From NCBI GenBank assembly GCA_027295305.1, contig JAPULC010000188.1, positions 1-32,682 on the forward strand: a stretch of 32,682 bases of DNA. The letters run 5' to 3'. The position numbers and the translations under genes were made by a program. Source of the DNA: Gammaproteobacteria bacterium (GTDB taxonomy: Bacteria; Pseudomonadota; Gammaproteobacteria; Pseudomonadales; Azotimanducaceae). Each line of letters starts with the position of its first letter. Within the stretch, counting starts at the first letter, position 1. The notes below the pieces were generated by a model. The model was not told the DNA's origin, made no database searches, and saw only the letters and a list, made by a program, of their open reading frames with translations. Shown here piece after piece: positions 1 to 10,436 of this stretch.

Positions 1-89
1 GCGAATGCCCGCAAGGCATTGATCTGCCCTTGTGCGAAAGGCGCCTGCCTTTCGCCGCGCAAGGCAAAGGTAAAACCTATGAGATCCGA

Positions 90-268
90 GTGAAGATCTT
101 CGCACGGAGCCGGTGCCGGAGGTTCCCCGTGCTAGCGCTCGTCGGACATCCCTGCCCTCCTCGCTGGCGGACCGGGTACAGCTTGCATGTCCCTGTACGC
201 TGCACCCGCTACGCCCGCCCGAGAAACCTCCGGCACCCACTCCCCTTCATCACCAACGTAAACTGAAG
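90..268 (-). repeat. Structured intergenic repeat, family 1 copy 1 (homologous to 29012-29180 in opposite orientation)
   Basis: The reverse complement aligns with 29012-29180. Shared blocks are GGGGAGTGG.TGC.GGAGGTT, CAGCGAGGAGGrCAGGGAyGTCCGACGAGCG.TAGCACG and CTCCGTGCGA. Stem arms are at 106-129 and 220-243. Confidence 0.8.
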
Positions 269-311
269 CGTGTAGTAGAACACCCCCTGAAGCCGCTGCT
301 GCCAGGGACTT

Positions 312-1121
312 CTAACGGTTGTCATCGCCTAGGAATGCCGGCCCCACAGGCAGCCTAGGTAGCTCGAACCGCTCGGGATAGATCACTTCCACCAGATAGA
401 GGCCCCGCGCCGGCGCGGTGGCGGCGCAAAGGGATCGATCTCGACCCTGAAGCACTTCTTCGATCCAACTCCCGGGGCGTGCGCTGCACCCGACTTCCAT
501 CAATGCGCCTGCCACGTTGCGAACCATATGCAGGAGATAGGCGTTGGCGCGGATATCCAGGACGACGAACCGACCCCTGCGCCGTACGGACACTTCGAAA
601 ATGCATCGATAGGGTGTCGGAGATTGACATCCACTCGCCCGGAACCCGCTGAAGTCGTGCTCACCCAGGAGTGCCTGTGCTGCGTCATGCATCCGCTCGG
701 CATCGAGCGCCAGATGCGTCCAGGTAAGCAGCTCCCGCCCCACTGCCGGCGCTTGAGGCTGATCGAGCCAGAAATAGAGGTACCGACGGGACGTGGCGCT
801 GAACCGAGCATGGAACTCCGTTGGCACTTCCTGCGCCCAGTGCGCCGTGACCGCGGGTCCGGCAAGGCTGTTGCAGCCTCGAACCCAACCCCGCGCGTCA
901 CGCTGGGCCCGGGTCTCGAAGTGAATCACCTGGCCGGTGGCGTGGACCCCCGTATCGGTGCGCCCGGCGCAGACGAGACCAATCGGTTCATCGGCCACTT
1001 GCGACAATGCACGCTCCACGCGCTCCTGCACGGTGGGCGTGTCGGCTCGACGCTGTGACTGGAAGCCAAAAAAGCGGCTGCCGTCGTATTCCAAACCGAC
1101 GGCGATTCTGCGTGTGGTCAC
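312..1121 (-). CDS. truA: tRNA pseudouridine synthase A
   Basis: 269-aa ORF with RRIAVGLEYDGSRFFGFQSQ, CAGRTDTGVHATGQVIHFET and YLLHMVRNVAGALMEVG motifs. Overlaps the fimV stop by 4 nt. Confidence 0.95.
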   Translation of the reverse strand: MTTRRIAVGLEYDGSRFFGFQSQRRADTPTVQERVERALSQVADEPIGLVCAGRTDTGVHATGQVIHFETRAQRDARGWVRGCNSLAGPAVTAHWAQEVPTEFHARFSATSRRYLYFWLDQPQAPAVGRELLTWTHLALDAERMHDAAQALLGEHDFSGFRASGCQSPTPYRCIFEVSVRRRGRFVVLDIRANAYLLHMVRNVAGALMEVGCSARPGSWIEEVLQGRDRSLCAATAPARGLYLVEVIYPERFELPRLPVGPAFLGDDNR

Positions 1122-3970
1122 GTCAATTGCGAGAGGAGCTCGTTCGCTTCCTTCTGCTGCTCCTCGGAACCTTCCTCGACGACTTCGTTGAGGATGTCCC
1201 GAGCACCGTCGCTGTCCCCCATGTCGATATATGCCCGTGCAAGGCTGAGCTTGGTGCTGGTTTCATCCTCGGCGTCGGATAACAGCAGCTCGACGTCGTC
1301 GTCGATGTCGCCGCCACCCCCGGCATCGAGATCGAGCTCGGCGAGGTCGAACTCTTGGGTGGGCGATGCGGGTTCGGCCAGGTCGGCCGGCATCGACGGG
1401 ACGGCGGGCTCAGGCACTTCGTCGAGGGACGGCTCTACATCCGAATCCTCCTCCAGGGAGAGCACGATCTCTTCATCCAAATCCCCCTCCAGGGAGAGCT
1501 CGATCTCTTCGACATCTTCTGAGACATCGTCTTCCAAGACGGCGTCCTGATCTGCGAGATCGCTCAGATCGAATTCCTGTGTCTCGTTGCCGATTCCGAG
1601 AAGCTCCACTGCTGGCGCCTCGGCGTCAGCTCCTTCGTCATCGTCCTCGAACGGTTCGAGCTCGAGATCGTCAAAGTCCTCGTTGGCCGCCGATTCCTCC
1701 GGGGGTGGCGTCAGATCGACGGCCGGATGCTCCCCGGTCGCTGCGGGCGTGAAGGCGTCCTCATCGAGATCGAGCTCCAGGTCAAGATCGTCAGCCTGCA
1801 GCGCGATCTCCAAATCGTGGAGCGTGGGACTGCGCTCGGAATCTTCCTCGAGATCGAGTTCCAGATCGAGGGAATCGGCAGCGTCGGCTTCCTCGTCGTC
1901 ACTCTCGAGATCGAGATCGAAATCGAGGGAAGGTTCACCTGGCTGCGCATCGCTATCGGCGAGATCGGCGTCGTCGAGATTCAGGTCCAGATCGAGGCTC
2001 GACGCTCGATCGTCGTCACTCTCCTCGACGGCTTCACGCGCCGCGTCTGCGATCTCATCGACTCCCACCAGGGTGTCGGAGAGATCGAGATCCTCATCGA
2101 GGCCTGAAGCCGGAATCGCGTCCGCGCCTGGAATCTGAGCCTGAAGCTGACGGGCTCGGCGCATCACCGCCTCATCGCCTTCGGCTTGTGACAGCAGCGC
2201 CTTACTCTGCTCGCTGAAGCCTTCCAGATCCTTGGTCTCGACGTAGACCTCCATCAGCTTGAGGCGTACGTCGCTGCGTTGCGGCTCCGACTCCAACGCG
2301 CTCTGCAGGAAGCTGATGGCCTGCGGAAATCGCCCATAGGCGATGTAAATGTCGGCTTCGCTCACGACATCGGAGGTCTGCAGAGTCTGGTCCCCGATCT
2401 CCAGCTCGTCGTCGTCGTCGAAGGCGAAATCCGGTTCTGCTACATCTACCGATTCCGGCTCTTCCTCTTCGGCGAGGTCGATGAACTGCTCCGAGCGTTC
2501 ACCCGGTGCCGCTACTGCTGGCTGCTCGGCGGAATCGAAGACGTCGAACTCATCGGGCAACGCCTCCTCGAAGGAAACGTCATCGAACTCCACGGCTTCA
2601 CGTCGCGCCGAGTACACCCTGAGCGCCACGAACAGCACGATGACCAGCGCGAGCGCGCCGCCCACCAGAACGATGTTGTTCAGCACGAATGCGAACGGGC
2701 CGCTCGACTCGGGCGCCGCGGGCTCCGGGACGGGTGTGGTCACCGTGGGAGTGCGTGGTTGCGCCGGGGGCGGCTGTTGCTGCACTTCCGCCATCTGCTC
2801 GCGGACCTGTTGGAGCTGCTGCTGCAGTTGCGCAAGCTGTTCGTCCTTTATCTGCAGCTGGCGCCGGACGTTTTCATTCTGCGATTCCAGCATCCGCTGG
2901 CTCTCGCGCAATTCGTCGTTCTCGCGTGCAACCCGATCGCGTTCCTCCTCCGTAGCCGTGAGCCCCGCCATCGACATGTCGCGGGTCGCGCTAGCGCCTC
3001 GCGTGACATCACTCGCCCCGGTGGCAGCCTCGGCGCCGGCGTCGGCGGATGAGACGAGACGCAGCTCGCCTTCGTCACGCCCGGTCTCGGCGTATGTGCG
3101 GCTCATGCTCGGCTCCGAGGCATCAATGGGTTCGATGCCTTCGCCAATGCGATAGGACTCCCAAAGCGCGTTGTGGCGCATCACGGCCGCCACCGCCTCG
3201 CGTTGAGAAAGCTGCCGAATTTCGTCTTCGGTCGGCACCCGCAGCACGAAGCCGGCCTTCACGAGATTGACGTTGTTTCCGATGAACGCTTCGGGATTCA
3301 TGCGAACGAATGCAAGCATGGTCTGTTGCACGCTGACGTCGCGACTCGGGCGCGTCATCAGCGCAATGGACCACATGGTGTCGTCGCGGTCCGTCATGCC
3401 GTACGTCTCCCCCGCGAACCGTTCCTCCTTCGTGTAGGCAGGCAGTGCTGCCGGACGCTCAACGTCTTCCACGGGCAGGGGAATTTCCACATCCTCGCGA
3501 ACCACCAGACCCACACCACGGTCCGGCGCCACCATCGCGCGGCCCGGGGACACCGGTGCTACCCCCTCGTCCTTTGTGAACACCGGGGGATCCAGGAGCA
3601 CGGTGTACTCCTTGAGAAGTCGTCCGCTGGGCCAGATTACCTCGACGAGGAAATTGAGATAGGGCTCGGTGACGGGTTCGCGCGAGCTGATGCGGACGAT
3701 GGCATCGTTTCCGACGCGCTCGATATCGAAATTCAGGCTGGTGAGAAAGAAGAATCGCTCGATGCCGATGCGCTCGAAATCCTGCGCGGATGCGAGGCGT
3801 GGGATCATCTCGTCGTTTCCGAGATCGCGTATCCGAAGCAGCTGAATCTCGGCGTTGAAGTTCTGGTTCAGTGCGGAATGAAGGGTGATGTCCCCGAGTC
3901 CGAGTGCACTTACCACGGTCGCCCAGAGCGTACATACTGCCCCGAGAACGAACGCTGGAGTACGCGCCAT
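1118..3970 (-). CDS. fimV: FimV-family inner-membrane/peptidoglycan-binding protein
   Basis: 950 aa. N-terminal LGLGDITLHSALNQNFNAEIQLL domain, LysM-like region, coiled coil, one TM segment (FAFVLNNIVLVGGALALVIVLFVALRVYS), long acidic D/E/L-rich region, C-terminal TKLSLARAYIDMGDSDGARDILNEVVEEGSEEQQKEA. Located between asd and truA as in other gammaproteobacteria. Confidence 0.92.
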   Translation of the reverse strand: MARTPAFVLGAVCTLWATVVSALGLGDITLHSALNQNFNAEIQLLRIRDLGNDEMIPRLASAQDFERIGIERFFFLTSLNFDIERVGNDAIVRISSREPVTEPYLNFLVEVIWPSGRLLKEYTVLLDPPVFTKDEGVAPVSPGRAMVAPDRGVGLVVREDVEIPLPVEDVERPAALPAYTKEERFAGETYGMTDRDDTMWSIALMTRPSRDVSVQQTMLAFVRMNPEAFIGNNVNLVKAGFVLRVPTEDEIRQLSQREAVAAVMRHNALWESYRIGEGIEPIDASEPSMSRTYAETGRDEGELRLVSSADAGAEAATGASDVTRGASATRDMSMAGLTATEEERDRVARENDELRESQRMLESQNENVRRQLQIKDEQLAQLQQQLQQVREQMAEVQQQPPPAQPRTPTVTTPVPEPAAPESSGPFAFVLNNIVLVGGALALVIVLFVALRVYSARREAVEFDDVSFEEALPDEFDVFDSAEQPAVAAPGERSEQFIDLAEEEEPESVDVAEPDFAFDDDDELEIGDQTLQTSDVVSEADIYIAYGRFPQAISFLQSALESEPQRSDVRLKLMEVYVETKDLEGFSEQSKALLSQAEGDEAVMRRARQLQAQIPGADAIPASGLDEDLDLSDTLVGVDEIADAAREAVEESDDDRASSLDLDLNLDDADLADSDAQPGEPSLDFDLDLESDDEEADAADSLDLELDLEEDSERSPTLHDLEIALQADDLDLELDLDEDAFTPAATGEHPAVDLTPPPEESAANEDFDDLELEPFEDDDEGADAEAPAVELLGIGNETQEFDLSDLADQDAVLEDDVSEDVEEIELSLEGDLDEEIVLSLEEDSDVEPSLDEVPEPAVPSMPADLAEPASPTQEFDLAELDLDAGGGGDIDDDVELLLSDAEDETSTKLSLARAYIDMGDSDGARDILNEVVEEGSEEQQKEANELLSQLT

Positions 3971-4103
3971 AGCCTAGAATCCCTCGCCGTTATCCCTAAC
4001 TGGCCGTAACCGGCAAAACCCCGCGTCTCAGGCCTACCGAATCCCTATAGCCAATTGGAAGGATAACCTAGAAACGTTCTCTCGAAAGTTCAGTAAGTAT
4101 CGC

Positions 4104-5129
4104 TTATAGAAGTTGTTTTATCAAAAGCTCCGCGATTTGTATAGCGTTCAGGGCGGCCCCCTTCCTGACGTTGTCAGAGACCACCCAGAGATCCAGAGCG
4201 CGAGGATGCGAGATGTCCTCACGGATGCGTCCGACGTAAACCGCATCCTGTCCAGCGGCCTCCGTCACCGCCGTGGGGTACCCCCCATCGACGCGGGAAT
4301 CCATCACCACGACGCCGGGCGCGCGTTCCAGCAAATCCCTGGCGCTGGCCGCCGAAAGCTTGTCGCGGGTCTCCACATGCACCGCTTCTGAGTGCCCGAA
4401 GAAGACCGGGATCCGCACACAGGTCGGATTCACCTGGATGGATTCATCCCCGAAAATCTTGCGGGTCTCCCACACCATCTTCATCTCCTCTCTGGTATAG
4501 CCGTTCTCCTGAAAGCTGTCGATGTGAGGGAGCGCATTGAACGCGATCTGTCGCGAATGCACGCTCGGCTCTATGGGTCTCGCGTTCAGCAGCTTTGCGG
4601 TCTGCTCCGCGAGCTCGACCACCGCCTTGCGGCCGGCGCCCGACACCGCTTGATAGGTGGCGACATTGATCCGTTCGATCCCCACCGCGTCGTAGATCGG
4701 CTTCAACGCCACCACCATCTGAATGGTGGAACAGTTCGGATTTGCGATGATGTTGCGATTGCGAAAGTTCGCGAGGGACTCTGGATTGACTTCCGGCACC
4801 ACCAACGGAATCTCATCGTCGTAGCGAAACTTCGAAGTGTTGTCGATCACCACACACCCTGCCGACACTGCTTGCGGCGCGTATTCCTCCGAGACGCTGC
4901 CACCGGCAGAAAAAAAGCCGATCTCGGCGTTCGCGAAGTCGAATTCATCGAGACGTTCGATGCGATGGGTTTTCCCGCGGAACAGAACGGTCTTTCCCTC
5001 GGAGCGCTGACTCGCGAGCAGATGTAGCTCACCGATCGGAAATTTCCGCTCCTCGAGGATTTCCACGAGCACTTCGCCAACCGCACCGGTGGCACCGACA
5101 ACCGCAACGTTCCACCGCTTGTCCGTCAT
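4104..5129 (-). CDS. asd: Aspartate-semialdehyde dehydrogenase
   Basis: WNVAVVGATGAVGEVLVEILEERKFP, NPNCSTIQMVVALKP, TYQAVSGAGRKAV. Start chosen at MTDKRWNV; the longer ORF start overlaps leuB. Confidence 0.95.
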   Translation of the reverse strand: MTDKRWNVAVVGATGAVGEVLVEILEERKFPIGELHLLASQRSEGKTVLFRGKTHRIERLDEFDFANAEIGFFSAGGSVSEEYAPQAVSAGCVVIDNTSKFRYDDEIPLVVPEVNPESLANFRNRNIIANPNCSTIQMVVALKPIYDAVGIERINVATYQAVSGAGRKAVVELAEQTAKLLNARPIEPSVHSRQIAFNALPHIDSFQENGYTREEMKMVWETRKIFGDESIQVNPTCVRIPVFFGHSEAVHVETRDKLSAASARDLLERAPGVVVMDSRVDGGYPTAVTEAAGQDAVYVGRIREDISHPRALDLWVVSDNVRKGAALNAIQIAELLIKQLL

Positions 5130-5133
5130 GGCA

Positions 5134-6219
5134 TCAGCCTCCATAGGCATCGATCACTGCCTGAGTCATCGCAGCGGTTCCCACTTGCTGGAGCCCGGTG
5201 CTTCCCTCGGGAAGAATGTCCCGCGTGCGCAAGCCTTGGTCGAGGACCGCTTCCACGGCCGCCTCGATGCGCGCCGCCACCTCAGGCAGGTCGAAGGTGT
5301 ATCGCATCATCATCGCGACCGAAAGAATGGTGGCGAGGGGATTCGCGAGATCCTGACCTGCGATGTCGGGTGCGGTGCCATGCACCGGCTCGTACATCCC
5401 TTTCCCATGCGCATCGAGGGACGCCGACGGCAACATGCCGAGTGATCCGGTAAGCATCGCCGCCACGTCCGAGAGGATGTCGCCGAACAGGTTGCCCGTC
5501 ACGATGACATCGAACTGCTTCGGCGCGCGCACGAGTTGCATGGCCGCGTTGTCGACGAGCTGATGGGTGAGCTCTACGTCGGAATATTCCTCCGCCACCT
5601 CGTTCACCACGTCGCGCCACAGCTGCGTGACTTCCAACACGTTGGCCTTGTCCACGGAACAGAGCCTGCGGTTGCGTTTGCGGGCAAGGTCGAATGCCGC
5701 CCGCGCGATGCGTCGGATCTCGTGCTCGGTGTAGACGTAGGTATTGAAGCCCCGGCGCTCATTGGCAATGACCTCGACGCCCCTCGGCTCACCGAAATAG
5801 ATGCCACCGGTGAGCTCCCGCACGATCAGGATATCGAGCCCGGCGACGATCTCGGATTTGAGCGACGAGGCATCGGCAAGCTGTGAGAACAGAATCGCCG
5901 GCCTGAGATTAGCGAATAGCTCGAGCCCCGAGCGCAGACCGAGCAGCCCCCGCTCGGGCTTCTGGTCGACGGGCAGATGGTCCCACTTGGGACCTCCCAC
6001 GGCCCCCAGCAATACGGCGTCCGCCGCCTTTGCCTTCGCCAGGGTTTGCGCGGGTAGCGGGGTCCCTTCGGCGTCGATGGCCACGCCCCCGGCCAGCGCG
6101 TCGGCGAGCTCGAACGTGTGACCCTCCTTGGACGCCACCACCTCGATCAGCCTCACGACGTGATCAAGGATCTCGGGACCGATCCCATCTCCCGGGATGA
6201 CGAGTATTTTTCTATTCAT
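5134..6219 (-). CDS. leuB: 3-isopropylmalate dehydrogenase
   Basis: 361 aa. [63 protein letters not shown]. Confidence 0.97.
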   Translation of the reverse strand: MNRKILVIPGDGIGPEILDHVVRLIEVVASKEGHTFELADALAGGVAIDAEGTPLPAQTLAKAKAADAVLLGAVGGPKWDHLPVDQKPERGLLGLRSGLELFANLRPAILFSQLADASSLKSEIVAGLDILIVRELTGGIYFGEPRGVEVIANERRGFNTYVYTEHEIRRIARAAFDLARKRNRRLCSVDKANVLEVTQLWRDVVNEVAEEYSDVELTHQLVDNAAMQLVRAPKQFDVIVTGNLFGDILSDVAAMLTGSLGMLPSASLDAHGKGMYEPVHGTAPDIAGQDLANPLATILSVAMMMRYTFDLPEVAARIEAAVEAVLDQGLRTRDILPEGSTGLQQVGTAAMTQAVIDAYGG

Positions 6220-6251
6220 AATAGATAGTTAACGAACTTTCCTAATCTGAA

Positions 6252-6905
6252 TTATGAGGTGGACGAGTCTTGAAACAGCCAGGGTGCTTCCTGTCTGCGA
6301 CGCGCCTCGTATGCGCGGATGGCGGAGGCATCCGCGAGGGTCAGACCGATCTCATCGATTCCCTTCAACAGGCATTGTTTGCGGAACCCATCGATCTCGA
6401 ACGCGTAGCGCTCGCCACTCGGGCTGCGCACCTCCTGTGCGGCCAGGTCGACGGTCAGCGAATAGCCCGGGCTGTCTTCCACTTCTCGAAACAGCCGGTC
6501 GACTACATCTTTAGGTAAAACAACGGGTAACAAGCCGTTCTGAAAGCAGTTATTGAAGAATATGTCGGCAAAGCTGGGAGCGACGACGCAACGAATCCCG
6601 TATTCATCGAGTGCCCACGCGGCGTGTTCACGTGACGAACCGCAGCCAAAATTCGCCCTGGCGAGGAGGACGCTGGCACCCTGATAGCGTGGCACGTTCA
6701 ACACGAACTCGTGATTGATGTCCCGCTCGTTCGGGCTCTTATCCAGGTCGCCCTCGTCGTGATAGCGCCACGAATCGAACAGGTGGTCGCCAAAGCCCGT
6801 GCGTCGAATGGACTTCAAAAACTGCTTCGGAATGATCTGATCGGTGTCCACATTGGCCAGATCCAATGGGACCACCAATCCCGTGTGTTGTGTGAATGTC
6901 TTCAT
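6252..6905 (-). CDS. leuD: 3-isopropylmalate dehydratase small subunit
   Basis: [33 protein letters not shown]..., [18 protein letters not shown] overlap with the leuC stop. The 349-aa ORF is an artefactual N-terminal extension. Confidence 0.96.
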   Translation of the reverse strand: MKTFTQHTGLVVPLDLANVDTDQIIPKQFLKSIRRTGFGDHLFDSWRYHDEGDLDKSPNERDINHEFVLNVPRYQGASVLLARANFGCGSSREHAAWALDEYGIRCVVAPSFADIFFNNCFQNGLLPVVLPKDVVDRLFREVEDSPGYSLTVDLAAQEVRSPSGERYAFEIDGFRKQCLLKGIDEIGLTLADASAIRAYEARRRQEAPWLFQDSSTS

Positions 6906-8347
6906 CGGTCGGCACCCCTGTGTCGCTCTTCCCCCGCCATCAGTTCCCGCGGATCCACGAAGTGGCCGGCGATGGCCGCCGCAGCCGCGGTGGTCGGACT
7001 CACCAGATGGGTGCGGCCCCCATACCCCTGCCTGCCTTCGAAGTTGCGATTGGAGGTCGAGGCGCAGTGCTCGCCGTTCTCGAGCCGATCCGGATTCATA
7101 GCCAGGCACATGGAGCATCCAGCGGATCGCCACTCGAAACCCGCGTCGATGAAAATTCGATGAAGCCCCTCTGCCTCTGCCTGCTGCTTGACCAGGCCCG
7201 AGCCCGGGACGACCAGCGCCTGCTTGATGGTGGATGCCACACGACGGCCCGACACCACGTCGGCAGCCGCGCGCAGATCCTCGATGCGCGAGTTCGTGCA
7301 CGAGCCGATGAATATACGATCCAGGTGGATGTCCGTGATGGCCATACCCGCAGTGAGTCCCATGTAGATCAATGCCCGCTCGTAGTTTTCGCGCCTGCCG
7401 GCATCTTCGATGGCGGCTGGGTCCGGCACCTTTTCCCCGACCGAAACCACCATCTCAGGGGAAGTTCCCCACGTGACCTGAGGCGAGATGGCCTCCGCGG
7501 CGAGCTCGACCACGTGATCGAACACCGCCCCTTCATCGGAGCGTAGCGCGCGCCAGCTTTCTACCGCCTGCTCCCATTGCTCGCCGTGCGGCGCAAAGGG
7601 CCGGTTCTCGAGATAACCGATGGTGGTCTCGTCCACCGCGACGAGCCCGGCCCGGGCTCCTGCCTCGATGGTCATGTTGCACAGAGTCATGCGACCTTCC
7701 ATGCTCAACCCTCGAATTGCCTCTCCGGCGTATTCCAGGGTGCTGCCTGTGCCGCCGGCGGTGCCGAGCTGGCCGATGATCGCAAGCGCCACGTCCTTTG
7801 CGTAGACCCCGGGGGCCAATGTGCCCTCCACACGCACCAACATGTTGCGCGCCTTCTTCTGCACCAGACACTGGGTGGCAAGCACGTGCTCGACCTCGGA
7901 GGTACCCACCCCAAGGGCCAGGGCGCCGAATGCGCCGTGCGTCGAGGTATGACTATCGCCGCATACCACGGTCATCCCAGGCAAAGTGGCACCCTGTTCC
8001 GGGCCAATGACGTGCACGATGCCCTGCCGAACGTCATCGATAGCGAACTCCTCGATGCCGAATTCTTTGCAGTTATCGTCGAGGGTCTCGACCTGAATCC
8101 GCGATACAGGATCGGTGATGCCATCGATTCCCTTCTCCCGGTCGGTGGTAGGTACGTTGTGATCGGGGACCGCGAGATTGGCATCCCTGCGCCAGGGGTT
8201 GCGCGCTTTGATTCGCAGTCCTTCGAACGCCTGGGGAGAGGTGACCTCGTGCAGGAGATGCCTGTCGATGTAGATCAGCGCGCTGCCGTCCTCGCGCTCC
8301 TTGACGAGGTGAGCGTCCCAGAGCTTGTCATAGAGGGTGCGCGCCAT
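6902..8347 (-). CDS. leuC: 3-isopropylmalate dehydratase large subunit
   Basis: 481 aa. [73 protein letters not shown]. Confidence 0.97.
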   Translation of the reverse strand: MARTLYDKLWDAHLVKEREDGSALIYIDRHLLHEVTSPQAFEGLRIKARNPWRRDANLAVPDHNVPTTDREKGIDGITDPVSRIQVETLDDNCKEFGIEEFAIDDVRQGIVHVIGPEQGATLPGMTVVCGDSHTSTHGAFGALALGVGTSEVEHVLATQCLVQKKARNMLVRVEGTLAPGVYAKDVALAIIGQLGTAGGTGSTLEYAGEAIRGLSMEGRMTLCNMTIEAGARAGLVAVDETTIGYLENRPFAPHGEQWEQAVESWRALRSDEGAVFDHVVELAAEAISPQVTWGTSPEMVVSVGEKVPDPAAIEDAGRRENYERALIYMGLTAGMAITDIHLDRIFIGSCTNSRIEDLRAAADVVSGRRVASTIKQALVVPGSGLVKQQAEAEGLHRIFIDAGFEWRSAGCSMCLAMNPDRLENGEHCASTSNRNFEGRQGYGGRTHLVSPTTAAAAAIAGHFVDPRELMAGEERHRGADR

Positions 8348-8399
8348 GTGGCTGGGTCCTTCGAACGATGATCGGGGCGCGTCATGCTATTCTCGGCCC

Positions 8400-8418
8400 A
8401 TGAATAACACAAATTCAT
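8400..8418. promoter_or_regulatory. Candidate LysR-type regulator operator in the leuC/lysR divergent intergenic region
   Basis: Perfect inverted repeat ATGAAT-N7-ATTCAT containing T-N11-A pairs, between divergently oriented leuC and the LTTR gene. Confidence 0.5.
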
Positions 8419-8447
8419 AATTTTTATCCAATGCATGAAGATACGTT

Positions 8448-9320
8448 ATGGATCTGAGCCAGCTCAGAACCTTCGTGGCCGTGGCCCAATCGAGTTCGTT
8501 CTCCACTGCTGCGGTCGAGTTACACCTGTCCCAGCCAGCGATCAGCAAGCGCATCGGAAATCTCGAGATGCAGCTTGGCACACGGCTCTTCGACCGCATG
8601 GCGCGCGAAGTGCGCCTCACGGAGCCGGGGCGCGTTCTGCTGGCGCGGGCCGAGGCGATTCTGCGGGAGGTACAGGACACCGAAACCCTCGTCAGGAACC
8701 TGACAGGCGACGTGAGCGGATCACTCTCCATCGCCACCAGCCATCACGTCGGCCTGCATCGACTGCCGCCGGTTCTGCGAGCGTTTTCCGATCGCCATCC
8801 TCAGGTGCATCTCGACCTGGACTTCCTGGATTCAGAGCCGGCTCACGATCTGGTGCTCCACGGAGACTCCGAGCTCGGGGTGGTTACCCTGGCCCCCGCC
8901 GGTCATCCCCGCCTCGCCTACGAAGTGCTCTGGCCCGATCCCCTGTGCTTCGTGGTCGCGCGGGATCATCCCCTTGCCTCCCGCGAGCACGGGAGTCTGC
9001 GAGAGTTCTGCCTTCACCCCGTGGTCCTCCCGGGGATGTCGACCTACACCGGCCGTATCATCGTGGCGCTCTTCGAGCAGCGCGGACTCGAGCTCGAGGT
9101 CTCAATGTCCACCAACTACCTGGAGACGATTCGCATGCTGGTCTCGGTGGGATTGGGCTGGAGCGTGCTCCCCGAAACCATGGTCGACGAAACTCTAGCG
9201 ACCATTCCGGTGCCGGAGGCCAAGGGGTTGGAGCGCACACTCGGTGTGGTCGTCCACCCCGACCGCACACTCTCCAACGCGGCGAACGCCTTTTTGGAAG
9301 TCTTGCGGGAGTGCGTCTGA
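8448..9320 (+). CDS. LysR-family transcriptional regulator
   Basis: 290 aa. N-terminal MDLSQLRTFVAVAQSSSFSTAAVELHLSQPAISKRIGNLEMQLGTRLFDR wHTH plus LysR substrate-binding domain. Divergent from leuC. Confidence 0.95.
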   Translation: MDLSQLRTFVAVAQSSSFSTAAVELHLSQPAISKRIGNLEMQLGTRLFDRMAREVRLTEPGRVLLARAEAILREVQDTETLVRNLTGDVSGSLSIATSHHVGLHRLPPVLRAFSDRHPQVHLDLDFLDSEPAHDLVLHGDSELGVVTLAPAGHPRLAYEVLWPDPLCFVVARDHPLASREHGSLREFCLHPVVLPGMSTYTGRIIVALFEQRGLELEVSMSTNYLETIRMLVSVGLGWSVLPETMVDETLATIPVPEAKGLERTLGVVVHPDRTLSNAANAFLEVLRECV

Positions 9321-9344
9321 AAATGGGGTCTGACCCCATTTTCA
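9318..9344. terminator. Perfect 13+1+13 palindrome between convergent lysR and aroC; probable bidirectional terminator/REP-like unit
   Basis: TGAAAATGGGGTC-T-GACCCCATTTTCA. A/T tracts flank GGGGTC/GACCCC. The outer TGA and TCA are the stop codons of the two genes. Confidence 0.75.
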
Positions 9345-10427
9345 ACGGCGCGGGTGCTTCGCGTCGAAATCCGGGATCTGTGCGCGCGCGCGCATGCAGT
9401 GATCCATGAGCACCAGAAGCAGCATGGCCTCGGCAATGGGCGTGGCGCGTATTCCGACGCACGGATCGTGGCGTCCCGTGGTCACGACCTCGACGGGATT
9501 GCCGTGAATGTCGAGGCTGCGTCCGGGAATTCTCAGGCTCGATGTGGGCTTGAGCGCGATGCTCGCGAGGATATCCTGTCCGCTGGAGATCCCGCCGAGA
9601 ACACCCCCCGCGTTGTTCGACAGGAATCCTTCGATGCTGAGCTCATCGCGGTGCTCGGTCCCCTTCTGCTCGATCGATGCAAATCCCGACCCGATCTCGA
9701 CCCCCTTCACCGCGTTGATGCTCATGAGGGCTGCGGCAATATCACCATCGAGCTTCCCAAACACCGGTTCGCCGAGTCCCGTCGGCACGTTCGATGCCAC
9801 CACGTTCACCCTGGCGCCCACCGAATTGCCCTCGCGCTGCAGCTGTTCGATCAATGCCTCCATCTCCGGGACCTTGGCTGCATCCGGGCAGAAGAAGGGA
9901 TTTCTGGACACTTCGGACCAGTCGAATTCCTCCACCCCGATGGGACCGAGCTGGGCGAGATATCCCCGCACCACGATGCCATAACCCTCGAGCAGACATT
10001 TTCTGGCAACCGCGCCGCCAGCCACCCGCATGGCGGTCTCGCGTGCCGACGCCCGGCCACCCCCTCGATAGTCCCGGATGCCGTACTTCTGGTAGTAGGT
10101 GTAGTCCGCGTGAGCTGGGCGAAACTGATCCTTGATGGCGCCATAGTCGCGAGAACGTTGATCCGTGTTGTGGATCAACAGCGAGATGGGGGTTCCGGTG
10201 GTGGTGCCCTCGAAGACGCCGGACAGAATTTCGACCTCGTCGGCTTCCCGGCGCTGGCTCGTGAAGCGTGAGGTACCCGGGCGCCGGCGATCCAGATCTT
10301 GCTGGATGTCGGCCGCGGCAAGGGCCATGCCGGGCGGGCAGCCATCCACCACGCAGCCAATGGAGGGCCCATGGCTCTCGCCCCAGGTGGTGATACGAAA
10401 CAGCTGACCGAAGCTATTGCCGCTCAT
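9342..10427 (-). CDS. aroC: Chorismate synthase
   Basis: 361 aa. [71 protein letters not shown]. Confidence 0.97.
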   Translation of the reverse strand: MSGNSFGQLFRITTWGESHGPSIGCVVDGCPPGMALAAADIQQDLDRRRPGTSRFTSQRREADEVEILSGVFEGTTTGTPISLLIHNTDQRSRDYGAIKDQFRPAHADYTYYQKYGIRDYRGGGRASARETAMRVAGGAVARKCLLEGYGIVVRGYLAQLGPIGVEEFDWSEVSRNPFFCPDAAKVPEMEALIEQLQREGNSVGARVNVVASNVPTGLGEPVFGKLDGDIAAALMSINAVKGVEIGSGFASIEQKGTEHRDELSIEGFLSNNAGGVLGGISSGQDILASIALKPTSSLRIPGRSLDIHGNPVEVVTTGRHDPCVGIRATPIAEAMLLLVLMDHCMRARAQIPDFDAKHPRR

Positions 10428-10436
10428 AGCGCTGCA

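Noticed and set aside
1188-3155. Ser/Arg-rich + strand ORFs opposite fimV
   Set aside because: Reverse-strand translation of the acidic fimV repeats; compositional artefact.
6906-7301. N-terminal extension of the leuD ORF (349 aa)
   Set aside because: The extension lies in the leuC coding region in another frame. MKTFTQHTG is the family-typical LeuD start with ATGA coupling.
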